A stretch of DNA of 64,000 bases from contig JAFFSR010000347.1 of assembly GCA_017163975.1 (NCBI GenBank), positions 496,001 through 560,000 on the forward strand, given 5' to 3'. Positions 43,200 through 55,497 of this stretch are shown here, in pieces. Positions within the stretch are counted from its first letter, which is position 1, and every line of letters starts with the position of its first letter. The notes beneath the pieces were generated by a model. The model was not told the DNA's origin. It worked only from the letters and a program-made list of their open reading frames with translations, and made no database searches. The DNA is from Anastatus disparis (lineage: Eukaryota > Arthropoda > Insecta > Hymenoptera > Eupelmidae). Made by a program: the position numbers and the translations under genes.

Positions 43200-44387
43200 C
43201 CCGCGTAAAAAAAATTCGTATTGCCAAGATATTGGTGAAACATTATCCAATATATTGCAATTATTTAAAAATCTCTTGGCAAAATTTTTCCAACATTTCA
43301 CCAACATTTAGCATTTATCAATCCCTGGGGCCAAAACCCACATTATTCCCACATATTGGCAATATATTGGATATTGCTATATCAATACGTATAATGATAA
43401 ATAATTTCAAATAAAAAATCAAAGCTTTACCACATTTAATTGAAAACTTTTTAACTTTTTTTATATCATATCTATAAAGTATACAATATAGATGATATTA
43501 AAATCTTTAATATAATATATAAAAATGAAATATTGATAAATTAAATTCAGAAATCTTTTTTTGCAAAGCAAAAAATATATTTAATAAAATAATATTTCAA
43601 GTCAAATTTTACGAATATAAATATAACAAAAAATCTATTATACTAATTGTATATTTACATTACAATTTGGTTGAAATAATTTCTGAGTAACAGAAATGTT
43701 AAATCAAATTTAATCAACACAACTCGACTTACGTCATTTTTTTAAATAAGAAAAAGATTAAATCATTTTTAATTTTAATAAAAACAACCTAAAGAAAATA
43801 GTTCATATATTTTATTGTTCAAAATTTAATCACCCAAAAAAGTACCATTTACAGCTTACCTATGTACAGTCCCTGGCGTCGCAGGTCAGCGTGCGGGTGC
43901 GCGTACACAGTACTTTTTGAGCGATTAATGGGTAATGTACTTATTATAAATACTGTCGCCAACTAATGTGATCTTTAAGTTTACATTTTAATAAACAATT
44001 TAAGCTATTGTGAGTAAAAATGAAATCAGTAGAAGTTGAGCTATAAGTTGTCAAACTTTTGAAAAATCGCGTTTTTTCAAACTGCGATTGTTTTCTGCCG
44101 ATTTAGTGCATTTTAGCAATATGTTCATAAGAACCTTTTTTGCTCAAAATAACCTAAAACATAATAAATTTTTTTTTTCTAGAAAAAGAAATTTCTATAA
44201 TTTGTTTATAAAAATTGTTAATAATTATTAAATGCACCATTTTCAGACTTTCTACCCAAAAAAATTCGAAATCGGCAGGTCGAAATATATAAAAGAAATC
44301 CTGGTTAGAATCGAGGACCTTGGTCGGCCACGACTTATGTAGTTTGCCCCTTAACTACCGGTTAATGTAATGAATTTCGGTACAATT

Positions 44388-45016
44388 TTAGAGCATTGTT
44401 GGACCCTTAACATCGCAAACTTTAATATTACTAACATATGTTTGTTGACCGTGCAGAATGGTTTCGCTATCAGTTCGCAAAGTTAATTTCTTTTTAAAAG
44501 GGTATACTCTTGATTCGTCAATTAAAATGCTTTCCTGTTTGTATATTTGACAACCGAATTCACTGTTGTATTGACACATATTTCGAAAAATCGCTTCAGC
44601 TGGCAAATTGCACGTGCCATTTAAAATTATACCCTTAACATTAATAGGTTTATCTACGTTGGGTACTTCAAAATCTATACCTTTATACAATTTTTTTAAT
44701 GAATTTTTTAAGGAAGTTGAAAAGAGATTAACTTTAGGTTTCAGTTTTCTAAACCACAAGCCAATTAACAACACATTTTCAATATTGTGTTGTTCTTTGT
44801 AAGGAAATGTATTAATTGTTAAATAAAACGTCCAAATATTGTATTTGGAAGATTTAAAAATTCCAACGCCTCCAGAATACCACGTAAAAGATATATTGTT
44901 GGGATCACTTAATATTTTATTTGGACGGAGCATTTCTTGATACAGCAAACCATCATAAATATCAGAATAGTAAATTGTTAACCAAGGAAGTAAAATAGGT
45001 GATTTTTGCCCGAGTC
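44388..45016 (-). pseudogene. tnp2-like (EnSpm/CACTA-related) transposase fragment
   Basis: The open minus-strand frame from about 45016 to 44388 encodes YYSDIYDGLLYQEML, PNNISFTWYSGGVGIF, LTINTFPYKE, LLIGLWF, ILNGTCNLPA, FGCQIYKQES and TLRTDSETI. These blocks recur in insect tnp2-family transposases that I associate with EnSpm/CACTA-like elements. In those proteins, a catalytic Asp lies in this region and further acidic residues lie downstream, which are absent here. The fragment is about a quarter of a full-length protein, so it is a remnant. It lies in the core of the long-TIR element. Confidence 0.6.
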
Positions 45017-45392
45017 GAGTTTGATGCCTGAGCGAAGCGAGGGTGACAATAAAGACGAGGGCGAAAATACCTTTACTTCCGTAGATAACATATTACTTTT
45101 TCATACACGAAGGGCGTCAAATTTAGCCACATTCAAAATAAATTCATAAATAATACAAAAAATAACGACATTAATAGATGATAAAATTAAAATGAAAATG
45201 AGAAAATAAGACTGTCGAATTTGCCTCGGCAAGAAGCAATTGTATACGAAAGGACGACGGAGTTCAGAATGGAGCCCCTCATGGAGATCAGGGAGCAAAG
45301 CAGCGCCAGGGGGTTCGGGAGGCGAAACCCCTGACTGCAAAAAAATATCTTGAAAAACCATTGAACTAAAAAAATCTAAAATTGAAAAAATT

Positions 45393-46060
45393 GCCCACGA
45401 ACCCATCAGCCTATCGACAGATCAACTCATCAAAACCAATGACCCATCGACTCATGAATCCATTGACCCATCATCCTGCCGATCCACGTACGCTTTGACC
45501 CATCTACCCATGCCACCATCAATTTATTGAACCATCAACCTATCGACCCATTGATTTATTGACTAATTAACCCATTCACCCATGAATCCATCGATCAATA
45601 GACCTATCAACTCATCGACCTATTCAACTTCCGACACCCACCAAAAAATTCATCCTTCCATCCATTAACCCATCAACGAATTCTTTTTTCCACTCATCAA
45701 CAAATTCCGCCCATCGGCCCATTAACCCATCGACAAATTCATCTATCCGCCCAACGGACCATCAACCCGTCGACAAATTCATCTATCCGCCCATCGGCCC
45801 ATAAACTCTTCGACAAATTCATCTATACGCCCATCAACCCATCGACTATTTCATCTATCCACCAATTAGTCCATCAACCCATCGACATATTCATTTAGTG
45901 ACCCATCGACATAATTATTTATCCGCCCATCGACCTATCGTCATATTTATCGATCTGTCCATCAAACCATTGAGCCGTCATTTTATCGTCCCATGAATCC
46001 ACTGCACCACGCACCCATTACTCAATATATACATCGACTCATCCACCATTCAGTATAACT
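45393..46060. repeat. CCATCGAC minisatellite region
   Basis: Degenerate tandem CCCATCGACCCATCAA units, in the middle organised into blocks of about 55-60 bp with CGACAAATTCATCTATCCGC. No credible gene. Confidence 0.8.
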
Positions 46061-46907
46061 CTAAGACACGAAAAGTTAATTTCTTATTGGTAAAAATCAA
46101 TTACGCTTATTAGAAAACTACTTTTTAGCCCTTGAGTGAAAAAGAGCTATTTTAGCCTCTAAGAATAGACATCAAAAATTGAATTTCACGCCCTGAGTGT
46201 GAAAGAAAATTTGTTGATCTTGAAGTGACTGATTTCTAGGACATTTAATTATTTTTTTGTAAAAACAAGGTCGTTTGTATAATGTTTTTAATTATAAAAT
46301 TAAAGAAATTCCAAAAAAATAATTTATTGAATTATTATTACATTGAAGACATGAAGAATCTTCATTATTCAAATTAATGAAACATTTCGAACAATAAAAT
46401 ATATAAACTATTTTCTTTAAGTTATATTTATTAAAATTAAAAATGATTTAATCTTTTTCTTATTTACAATTACGTAAGTCGAGTTGTGTTGATTAAATTT
46501 GATTTAACATTTCTGTTACTCAGAAATTATTTCAACCAAATTGTAATGTAAATATACAATTAGTATAATAGATTTTTTGTTACATTTATATTCGTAAAAT
46601 TTGACTTGAAAAATTATTTTATTAAATATATTTTTTGCTTTGCAAAAAAAGATTTCTGAATTTAATTTATCAATATTTCATTTTTATATATTATATTAAA
46701 GATTTTAATATCACTTATATTGTATACTTTATAGATATGATATAAAAAAAAGTTATCATTAGACATATTGATATAGCAATATCCAATATATCAGCAATAT
46801 CCAATATATTGCCAATATGTGGGAATAATGTGGGTTTTGGCCCTAGGGATTGATAAATGCTAAATGTTGGCGAAATATTGGAAAAATTTTGCCAATAGAT
46901 TTTTAAA

Positions 46908-47146
46908 TGATAGAATAATTACAGAAATATAAATAAGTGGTAGGTGGTAATAAGATAATAGTACAGCAAAGTCACTTTTATAACAGAAATTATTATAAAC
47001 TAATATAAGCGTTTTGACTATTCAAAGGCGTGCGCTCTCTTGTGAGGCTGTCCAAGAACTGTACTCAAAAGGCCAAGCCGGCGCGGACTTGCCGCTCTAA
47101 GTAGAGTAGTGGGGATTAGGATCGAGTGACGTTAATGTTTCCAACA
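46908..47146 (-). repeat. 3' LTR of the Copia element
   Basis: Read on the minus strand it starts TGTTGGAAAC and ends TTCTATCA. A purine-rich tract AGTGAGAGGGAG (minus strand, 47147-47158) directly precedes it and should be the polypurine tract. Confidence 0.93.
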
Positions 47147-47248
47147 CTCCCTCTCACTATTGTCACTCCGGACAGCTTAGTCCCATGATTCTTCCTCCGA
47201 AGAACTTTTGTCTGTGTCGGAATCACCTGTAACAGAATAAAAGAATAA

Positions 47249-50200
47249 TTAACCAAAATCTCTCATATTGAGAATTTCCAATGTAAGTTTGTCATGCAAT
47301 TTATAAGTAAGAGCTTTAGTAAATATGTCAGCAAGTTGTGCTTTTGAACTGACCCACATTATGTTAATATAATTTCTATTAACACATTCTTTGACATAGT
47401 TCTCTCTTCTTTCGATCATATGTCTCAATTTATTTCCTCCATTTACCTTAGCACATGAGATAGCTGACATATTATCACATAACAAGGTAACAGGAAAGAA
47501 GGTTTTGTCTATTATTATTCTTAAAGAATTGTGCAAGGACATTAATTCTTGACAGGTTTCGCTCATTGCTACATATTCAGCTTAGCAAGAAGACAATGCT
47601 ACACTTGATTGTTTATGTGTTCTCCATGACACAGTACTTCCATAGAGTTTTATAAGATACCCACACATAGTAAGTGAGTTTTTACAGTCAGATAAACTGG
47701 CATCCGAGTATACTACCAATTCATCTGATAAGTTTTTAATTAATAAATTGTAGTGTCTGGTTCCAGCTAGATACTGAAACACCCTAGTTACCATTTTCCA
47801 TTCTTTAATTGTAGGGTTGACTTGATGACGACTCAGTACGTTTGTTGCATAAGATATGTCAGGTCTAGTTGAGTTAGCCAGATATAGTAGAGATCCAACA
47901 GCTTCTCTATACTGTTTTAATGGTGTAAATTCATGAGTATATTCACTCTCTTCTTTTTCTTTTCTATCTCTATTTAATGAATCTTCTGGTCTCATTGGAG
48001 TGTTTACTGGTCTACATTTTTCAAATCCAAATGTTTTCAACATTCTATTTATGAACTTAGTTTGATTTAATTTTATAATCTGCTCATCAAAATCTCTTGT
48101 GATTTTGATTCCAAGAAATTCTTTTGGTACTCCCAAATCTTTAACCTTGAATTCTTGCCTCAATCTACTTGTAACTTCTGTCAAGAGTTTTTCTTTAGAA
48201 CTTGCCATCAATATGTCGTCAACGTACAATAGAACAATGATGACGTCATGGTCAATTCTCTTGATAAATAAACAAGGATCTATATCATTAGATTTAAAGT
48301 TTAAATTCGACATAACTCCTGAGAATTTGTCATTCCAATTCTTAGGACTTATTTTCAAACCATAAAATGATTTGTTTAGTTTCCAGACAAATTGCTGTCT
48401 TGTTTCTCGGTCAATGTTTATACCTTCTGGTATCTCTAAGAATATATCTTCATGTAAGTCACCATATAAAAAGGCAGTTTCAATGTCGAGTTGTTTTAGA
48501 TGTAATTTGAATTTATTAACAATCGTCAAAAATGATCTAATTAATGACATTCTTGATACGGGTGCATATGTCTCTCTTAGGTCATAAACATTTTTATCTT
48601 GAAAACCTCGTGTTACTAATCTAGCTTTGTATTCAGTCGTATTTCCATCGCCAGTTTTCCTTTTAAAAACCCATCTAGAACTTATTATATTCGGTTTTTT
48701 ACCTGTTGAATTTATAGATTTTTTCTCTACAGTCGTATATACATTCTTTTGTCTTAGAGCTTCTAACTCGTTTTTTATTGCTTCAATCCAATTTTCTCCC
48801 TCTGGAGAATTAATGGCTTCCTTTTAAGTCTGAGGATCTCCTTGAATTTTTGCTAATAATGCATGATATTTAATATCACTTAGGTCTTCATCATATCTTT
48901 CTAGTATCTCCTCTTGTGGAGTTTCTCCTAGAAAGAATATTACTTGCACTTCTTTTTTAGGTCTACCAACCTTTCTTTTGGTTGAAGTGTTTACTATTTC
49001 CTGTATTTTCTCTGTTTCTGTAATTTCATTTTCTTTTGATTCTTCATTTTTATTTTTACCAACTATTAATTCTTCGCTTGGTGTTTCCTCTTTAGAAATG
49101 TCTTTGTAAGTCACACTTTCAACAAATCTAACATGTTTTGATTCGTACAACTTGCCTTCCGAGGGTATGTAGATAGTATAACCTGTTTTAAGATAACCGA
49201 CGACGTAACCTCGTAAAGCTTGTGGTGAAAACTTGGATGCTGTTGATCTATGAATTTTCACAAATGATAAACAACCAAATCTTCTAATTTGTTCTAGATC
49301 AACTGAATTATTTTTAAACAATTTACTTAGTGGAGCCATCATGTCCAGTGATCTGTGAGGAGTTCTATTATAAATGTACACAGCTGCCTTTGCAGCTAAG
49401 TCCCAAAAGCTCATAGGCAGTCCAGAGTCCAACATCATTGCTCTGATTCTCACTTCAAGAGTTCGATTAAATCTTTCAGCTACACCATTATGTTCAGGTG
49501 TATCTGGACATGCCATTTGTAATTCTGCTCCAAATTTGTTCAGGATTTCAGTTGTTTCTTTACTTGTAAACTCTGTGCCTCTATCGCTTCTTAAGTAACA
49601 TAGTTTTTCATCACTTCCAATTAAGTTTCTCATGCTTGTAACAAACGACTCTAGGTGTTTGGGTACTTCTGATTTATTTTTCATTGGAAAAACGAGAGCT
49701 GCTCTGGTGCAGTCATCTATAATTACCAACAGAAATCTATAATTGTTTGGATGAGATGCAGGTGAGATTGGTCCCATCGTATCAGCATGGATTAATTGAA
49801 GTAGCTTTTCAGCTCTTAATCTCGTTTTTCCAAAGGGCAGTCTGATGCTGTTTGCTTCAAGGCAAACCTGACATTCAGCTATCGTTTTATCATTACTGAC
49901 AAGGTTATAGTTTATTTTATTACTGTCTGACTCAGCCAATGCATTCAGATAACTTTGGGAGATATATCCCAACTTAGTATGCCACAGCATACCATATGTT
50001 AATTTCTTAGTATTTATGCTACTTACATTCTCAATTTCTTTTTCATTATTTTCTTCTTGATCAGGTGAGTCTAGAATCTTATTCAATTTTCTATTTCTGG
50101 TTGTTTCATAGAATTCCATACCAGAAATATCTTGATTTCGTTTTTGTTCACTTTCAGCTTTCTTATGATCACCTTCAATTGTATCTTTACTCTTGCTTCT

Positions 50201-53181
50201 GGTATTATAGAAACTCATCGCTGGACATAGACTTGCCTGGTTCTTAATAACAATATTTTTAAGTTTTACGATCCAAAGCGGGTTTTTGTATTTTCCATTG
50301 ATAATACTTTCTTGAGTTTGAGGGTCATATATATTTATTATTTTATTGTCTAAGTAAATTACTAATCCTTGATCAACAAATTTCCTTAAGGATAGTAGAT
50401 TCTCGGCTAAGTTCTCGGAGTACAGTACATTATTCAATCTTATATTCTTATTTTGATTGTTTATCACCCAAGCATTTCCACTGCCTTGAGTTTTAAAATT
50501 GCTATCTTTCTTCGCACATTTGACAGTAGCTTTCGAATTTGTATCGAAATTCGTTAAGTATAACTTTGAATTGCACATGTGCTCGGTTGCACCTGAATCA
50601 GCTATGAGTTTAACAATATTATTATATCTGTACATATTGTTCTTACCTTTATAATTTTCTGCTATGGCCTGCAGTGACTGGATGTTCTTTGGTTTTTGAT
50701 CTCGTTTCTCTCGATGAGAATTTTCTTCCAAAGGTCTTCCTTTTTCTCCTCTATTGGAGTTTATGAAGCATTTGGACCTCTTCTGAGGTTTCACAGTTCC
50801 CTTCCATGGTCGTTGTTCGTAGTCGTTACCAACTGCTCTACCTTGACCTTTCGAAAATTTACCTCTCTTTGAGGGAATGAGATCGAAACCTTCACTGCGA
50901 TCTGCCTTTCTTTTTCTACAGTTTCTGGCCAGATGAGAACCGATGCTTTCGCAGTTATAGCAAAATCTTTTGCCAGGATGTGGACAGTTGTTTCTTAGGT
51001 GGCTCTGCATGCCACATCCTTTACATATCATGCGTTTTACTCCTTTCTGTGTAAACGCGGCAACTGCACAAAGAGGTTTCTTTATGTTCTTCTCCTTGAT
51101 TAAATCCACCTGTAACAGATGACTTCTCAGTTGTTGATACGTCATTTCTTTGGACGTAGTTTCTTTGTAGACGCAGTCCGTAATTAAAATTTCCGGTACT
51201 GCATGTACAACAGATTGAATAAAATAATCTCTTTTTTCTTTGTCTGATATTATATCCGCGTCAGGTATACTTTCATAGAGTCTAATCTTTTCTTCAAACT
51301 TATCAAAGAACTCTGCTGCAGATTCTTTGTTAGGTTCAAATTTTAATTCAAGTAGAGCTTTTCTAGCTGAAATGCTAGTGGCTCTATATTTTTTTTTTTT
51401 TTTTTTTTTTTTTTATGCTGCCCTAGTGGCCCCTGGTATTCCCAGCCTATCGGCTATATACCGGCATCCCGCACCACCTCTGTGTGAGGATGTTCCTAAC
51501 CTCTTTTTTTATCTTAAAACTAGTTTCAGAACCTCGTATTTTAGCTAAGCTAAATTACCCAATCTCCGAGAAATCATGGACTGCCGCGTTCCAAGAGCAG
51601 TCGGTAAGCAGATTTCTACGGTCGGTTCCCGCATTTACCCAGGCTTTTTAGACCTGTGACGTAGGGAAAACTCCCCCAGGAGAAAACCCACGCCAGGAAC
51701 ATTAACCCATCGCACTCAGAGATTCTTTTTCCGATGAAAAAAGCCTGAAAAAAATTTCAGGTGTTTTCACCGGGAATCGAACCCCCGACCGCTTGGAGCG
51801 AAAGTGTAGAGACCGTATAAGGCGTGCGCCTTAGCCGGTTACGCCACTGACGCTCCTTAAGTGGCTCTATATTCTAATCTTTTTATTTCTTTCAATTTTT
51901 CAAACATTTCTTTTGGATCATTAAGATGTATAATTTTGTTGTAATATATAGTGTCAATTCTATTGATTATGATGTCCCTAATTTTAAAAGAATCATCTTT
52001 TCTTTTATTCTCATCAATTGACATACTTACGTTATCATTTAATTCTTTTTTATCAAATATATATAGCAATTTTTTACTTCTTAATTCGGATTTTAAATAA
52101 TCTTCAAACATTTCAAATTTTAAATTCTTAGTCAATTTATAGTTTCTACCAGAGATATGATCTCTTATTGAGAACTCGCTTTTAAGCTCATCTGTCAATT
52201 TACTGATGTCTTTACTTACATTTAATTTTTCTATTTCTCTTTCTTTAAGTAAATCATTAATTTTATTATTTATTAGTAACTCTACTCCAGACTCGTTGTC
52301 TGCCAAATTACTATTATTCAGTTCTTTAAATTTATTCTCAATTAATTTATTAATCACATCTACTGAGATGTCCTTGTTAGTATTTATATTTGTATTGCTT
52401 ACCTCGAGAGAGAAGGGGTTATAGCTAGCTTTTTGAGCAGGATTGACACGCTCTCTATCACCAATATCAATGAAAGTGATATTTCCTTTCCTTGTAGCAA
52501 CGTGATCATTAGAGAGATTGCCCTTATACCTTTGCTCTTCTGGGGCTAGAGAACTGTCACTAATCTCTCCCTCTTCGAGATTTCTATTGGTCAAAGTGGG
52601 GTTATAGGTTTGTTTATTATTAACCACCCTTCCTTGCAGTGGTGTAGACACAGCAAATGGATGTTGCAGAAGTATGTCCTCTTTAATTGAAGGCTTGTTA
52701 GGCATCGCATTTTCAGTTGATTTAATTATAGATTCCTGTAGAGGCCTCTTTGGTCTCTCTGCTATGTCACTTTTAGTGGTGTTGGTTGTAGAAGGATCTC
52801 CTGAAGTCAAGGCAGGAATTGGTGCAGGTCCAACTCCCAGGCTTTTGATTACAGCCTCTATACAGACCAGGAAGTTTTTATTTTGGTTCTCAATTATATT
52901 CAACACCTCTGACCTTCCAATTGCCTCTGGTCTGTACATTGAGTCAAAAATGTAAAACTTTTCATATTTTGGCCACATCCTTTGGACTAGATGCCATTCG
53001 TCATCACTTAAATTGTGGTCGAATCTGATCATCTGATGCGCTGTTAGCCAGAAATACATTGAGCCATCAGGATTCCTCATTAAGGTCACCTGATCTGATT
53101 GGTGGACCATTGGAGCCTCTTTGAGCTCTACCAACGCCCATTCTCTTAGGATTAACTTTCTGAAGTCGTCATGATCGAAAC
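47249..53181 (-). pseudogene. Copia Gag-Pol polyprotein, two nonsense codons plus SINE insertion
   Basis: A single minus-strand frame holds the whole polyprotein. Gag (from about 53181) is cut at 51859 by a SINE. After it come two CCHC knuckles (CKGCGMQSHLRNNC, CYNCESIGSHLARNC; about 50940-51030), protease ADSGATEHM (about 50600), integrase (H/C zinc region, Asp in HADTMGP, Asp in RSDRGTEF, Glu in NGVAERFN), RT with LYVDDILM (about 48215) and RNase H with CDNMSA and the terminal ADIFTKAL. TAA codons at 48826-48824 and 47584-47582 break an otherwise open frame; the second replaces a Glu in the SCEAEY-type motif. No ATG precedes the first Gag codons. A CAG at 53184-53182 may be a splice acceptor for a leader exon. 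Confidence 0.9.
51391..51859 (-). mobile_element. tRNA-derived SINE (about 470 bp)
   Basis: On the minus strand it starts near 51855 with a tRNA-like head. Box A resembles GTGGCGTAACCGGCTAAGG and box B is GGTTCGATTCCC (51770-51781). A tRNA-unrelated body follows, ending in a long A tail (T run at 51391-51413). Target duplication AGTGGCTCTATATT flanks it (51377-51390, 51860-51873). SINE plus duplication adds 483 bp, a multiple of three, so the outer Copia frames stay in phase. Confidence 0.9.
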
Positions 53182-53184
53182 CTG

Positions 53185-54607
53185 TTGAATCAGTAAAATT
53201 GTTAATTATATTAAATAAAAAGAAATAGGTAATATTTTATAATTAAACGTAATGCGATGCTACTCCGACATACTATTATTAAATCAATATATTATTTAAT
53301 TACTTAAATTAAATAATCTTAGGTGCTCTTGTGCATAATGAGATCTCTCGTCAGGCTCTTTGCCTAGTCAAACTTTTAACTTCATTGTTAACACTCAAGT
53401 TTAATTTTAGACCCATTGTCTTCTTATAAAACACACTCATTTGTCGTATTTATCAAGAAGTGACTGTGTGAACACTATATATTTGATTTAAGCTGAAATC
53501 AGCTAGTCAGTACGCATTTAGTGGGGCCCTCACTCAATGCGCTTTTAAATAAAATACTTTTATAAAGAGGTATTTTCTTTCTATAATTTTCAAATACCAC
53601 ACAGATTTTTAACATACATATGCGTATACTTATATAAGTATAAGATTTGAATATGTTTAATTTTATTAAGATATAATTGTATGCTGGTAGGATTCGTAGC
53701 ACACACTATCCTATATACTTTAAATATTTTTCGTTTAGTTTAACACTTGGTAGTTCACCAGAAATCGCTTCTTTATTTCTATCTCATTTACTTTAAAGAA
53801 GGTGCAATCAAAAATCAAAAACGCGGCTTTCGTAATATTGTATACTGTGTTGCACAGTCACACACATATATCAAAACGCAAGCATACGTATATATACGTT
53901 CAAGCTTCCTCCCTCTGAACTGTATATCGCGCATTCTCGCTATCTCTTTCTTAAGGGAGAGTTCAGTCCCACTGAGGTGAGCATGAGCTCCCCACTCTCT
54001 ACGGGCCGTATGACGTAACTTTACCCTGCGCGCGCACTCAACTACGCGAACTAGACACATTTACCTCCCCCTTTTTTTTTATTCTAAGAAATTTTGTTTC
54101 GAAACTTTTATGCGCGCCTTTGTAATTTTGTTTCTCTTAATTAATTTTCTTAATAATTTAATTTTTAATACTTCTTAGATTCCACACTTCATTTATATTT
54201 AATTTTAATAAGTTTAACACTTTTGTTAATACATTGACTTATTCAATACTCTCTCCCTCTAAATTTAAATTTAATATGAATGTAGAGAGGATAAAAAAAT
54301 AAAACAAAGAATTTACTTTTAGACGAACCCGCCGCCATTAGCGCCATGTTTGGCTCGGTCATCGTTACAGCTCTTTTCTTTCTCTTTGTTATATAAATAA
54401 CAAAAACGAATCCCTTGTCGACTTGCTTCCTCTTTTGAAGAAATCGCACTCAAACCAAAAGGGGAAGAGAGACTTCACTAGCCCTCCGTCTGTTCTCGGA
54501 CACTTGAATTCCCTTTCAATATATGTACAAGGGTTCCACAAAGAAAAAAAAGAAAAAAAAATCACTTCTGAACACCTACATACCACCAAAAGCGCAGGCC
54601 CATTACC
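53185..54607 (-). other. Copia 5' leader, no clear gene
   Basis: Between the Gag frame and the 5' LTR lies 1.4 kb of A/T-rich DNA with short frames of no recognisable domain. If Gag uses a spliced leader, its first exon would be here. Minus-strand GT donors exist but none stands out. Confidence 0.5.
54594..54607 (-). promoter_or_regulatory. Copia primer binding site, initiator tRNA-Met anticodon-arm type
   Basis: On the minus strand GGTAATGGGCCTGC follows the 5' LTR directly. Drosophila copia primes with an internal fragment of initiator tRNA-Met at GGTTATGGGCCCAG, and this sequence differs only slightly. The usual 3'-end TGG match is absent, supporting half-tRNA priming. Confidence 0.6.
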
Positions 54608-54846
54608 TTATAGAATAATTACAGAAATATAAATAAGTGGTAGGTGGTAATAAGATAATAGTACAGCAAAGTCACTTTTATAACAGAATTTATTATAAAC
54701 TAAAATAAGCGTTTTGACTATTCAAAGGCGTGCGCTCTCTTGTGAGGCTGTCCAAGAACTGTACTCAAAAGGCCAAGCCGGCGCGGACTTGCCGCTCTAA
54801 GTAGAGTAGTGGGGATTAGGATCGAGTGACGTTAGTGTTTCCAACA
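54608..54846 (-). repeat. 5' LTR of the Copia element
   Basis: Minus strand TGTTGGAAAC to TTCTATAA. The expected CA terminus has become AA. It carries the promoter side of the element. Confidence 0.93.
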
Positions 54847-55061
54847 TTAAATAAATGCAATATATTGGATATTGTTTTACCAATATCTTGGCAATACGAT
54901 TTTTTTTTACGCGGGTCGTAAACATCAATTTTTAAATTTTCAGGATCGCTGTGCATATTACCCAAAATCTTTTTGTGGTTAAGAAAATGTCAAACTCAAC
55001 TATTAGTATATGCGTACTCGTGGCATTCAGTCGATCTGAGTTGACATATATGATGTCGGTA

Positions 55062-55497
55062 CTCATTTAGCTCACTATATAGGTATTTAACCAAATGCGG
55101 CCAACTGCGACATGAACATCATATAATATATTACCTGTAAATTTTGATGATGAGTAAATGTTTGAATGTTAAAATAAACTCATACAGACTCTCAAATAAA
55201 TTTCAGAATTATAATATTTACATTATTATATTGTTTATAGGTCTTTACATTAGAAGATTTATCAAGATTTATCATTAAGTGCTTTAATGGATAAATCTGC
55301 CAGAAAAAGATTAAGATACCCTTCTGAAAATAAAAAATGTTGTCTTTTTTTATTGAATAAATATTTTAAAAATATCTTATGGAGAAAAATGTTATATAGG
55401 CGGTAAGACAAAATTATCCATGCTCAATGGATGAATTAGATTTAAGAGATCTAATAATAATATATTTTTAAGTTGATATATTAATTTAAACTCTAAT
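55062..55497. other. no gene seen
   Basis: A/T-rich spacer between the long-TIR element and the foldback element. Confidence 0.5.

Larger units (their letters stand above)
46908..54846 (-). mobile_element. Copia-type LTR retrotransposon, interrupted by a SINE
   Basis: Minus-strand element with 239-bp LTRs at both ends, a 5-bp target duplication TTAAA (46903-46907, 54847-54851), primer binding site next to the right LTR, polypurine tract next to the left LTR, and one gag-pol frame in Copia order (protease, integrase, RT, RNase H). The two LTRs differ at about five positions, about 2 percent. It is inserted in the right arm of the long-TIR element, whose left arm shows the uninterrupted target. 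Confidence 0.93.
42868..55061. mobile_element. DNA element with roughly 0.75-kb terminal inverted repeats, carrying nested insertions
   Basis: The left arm (42868-43828) and the right arm (46385-46907 joined to 54852-55061) are inverted copies starting TACCGACATCATATATG. Removing the hairpin MITE from the left arm and the Copia element from the right arm leaves roughly 730-775 bp per arm and about 4.1 kb for the whole element. The core contains a tnp2-like transposase fragment on the minus strand and a minisatellite. Such long TIRs are not typical of EnSpm/CACTA elements, so the class is uncertain; I saw no clear target duplication. Confidence 0.7.

Noticed and set aside
45101..45406. 101-codon minus-strand frame with a hydrophobic C-terminal half
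   Set aside because: No domain, lies next to the minisatellite in A/T-rich DNA, and hydrophobicity follows from T-rich composition.
51770..51856. A tRNA gene on the minus strand (box A and box B present)
   Set aside because: It is the 5' head of a SINE with A tail and target duplication; the cloverleaf is incomplete.
54243..54632. Overlapping 65-70-codon frames near the Copia 5' leader
   Set aside because: Opposite-strand overlaps with no recognisable motif in leader sequence.
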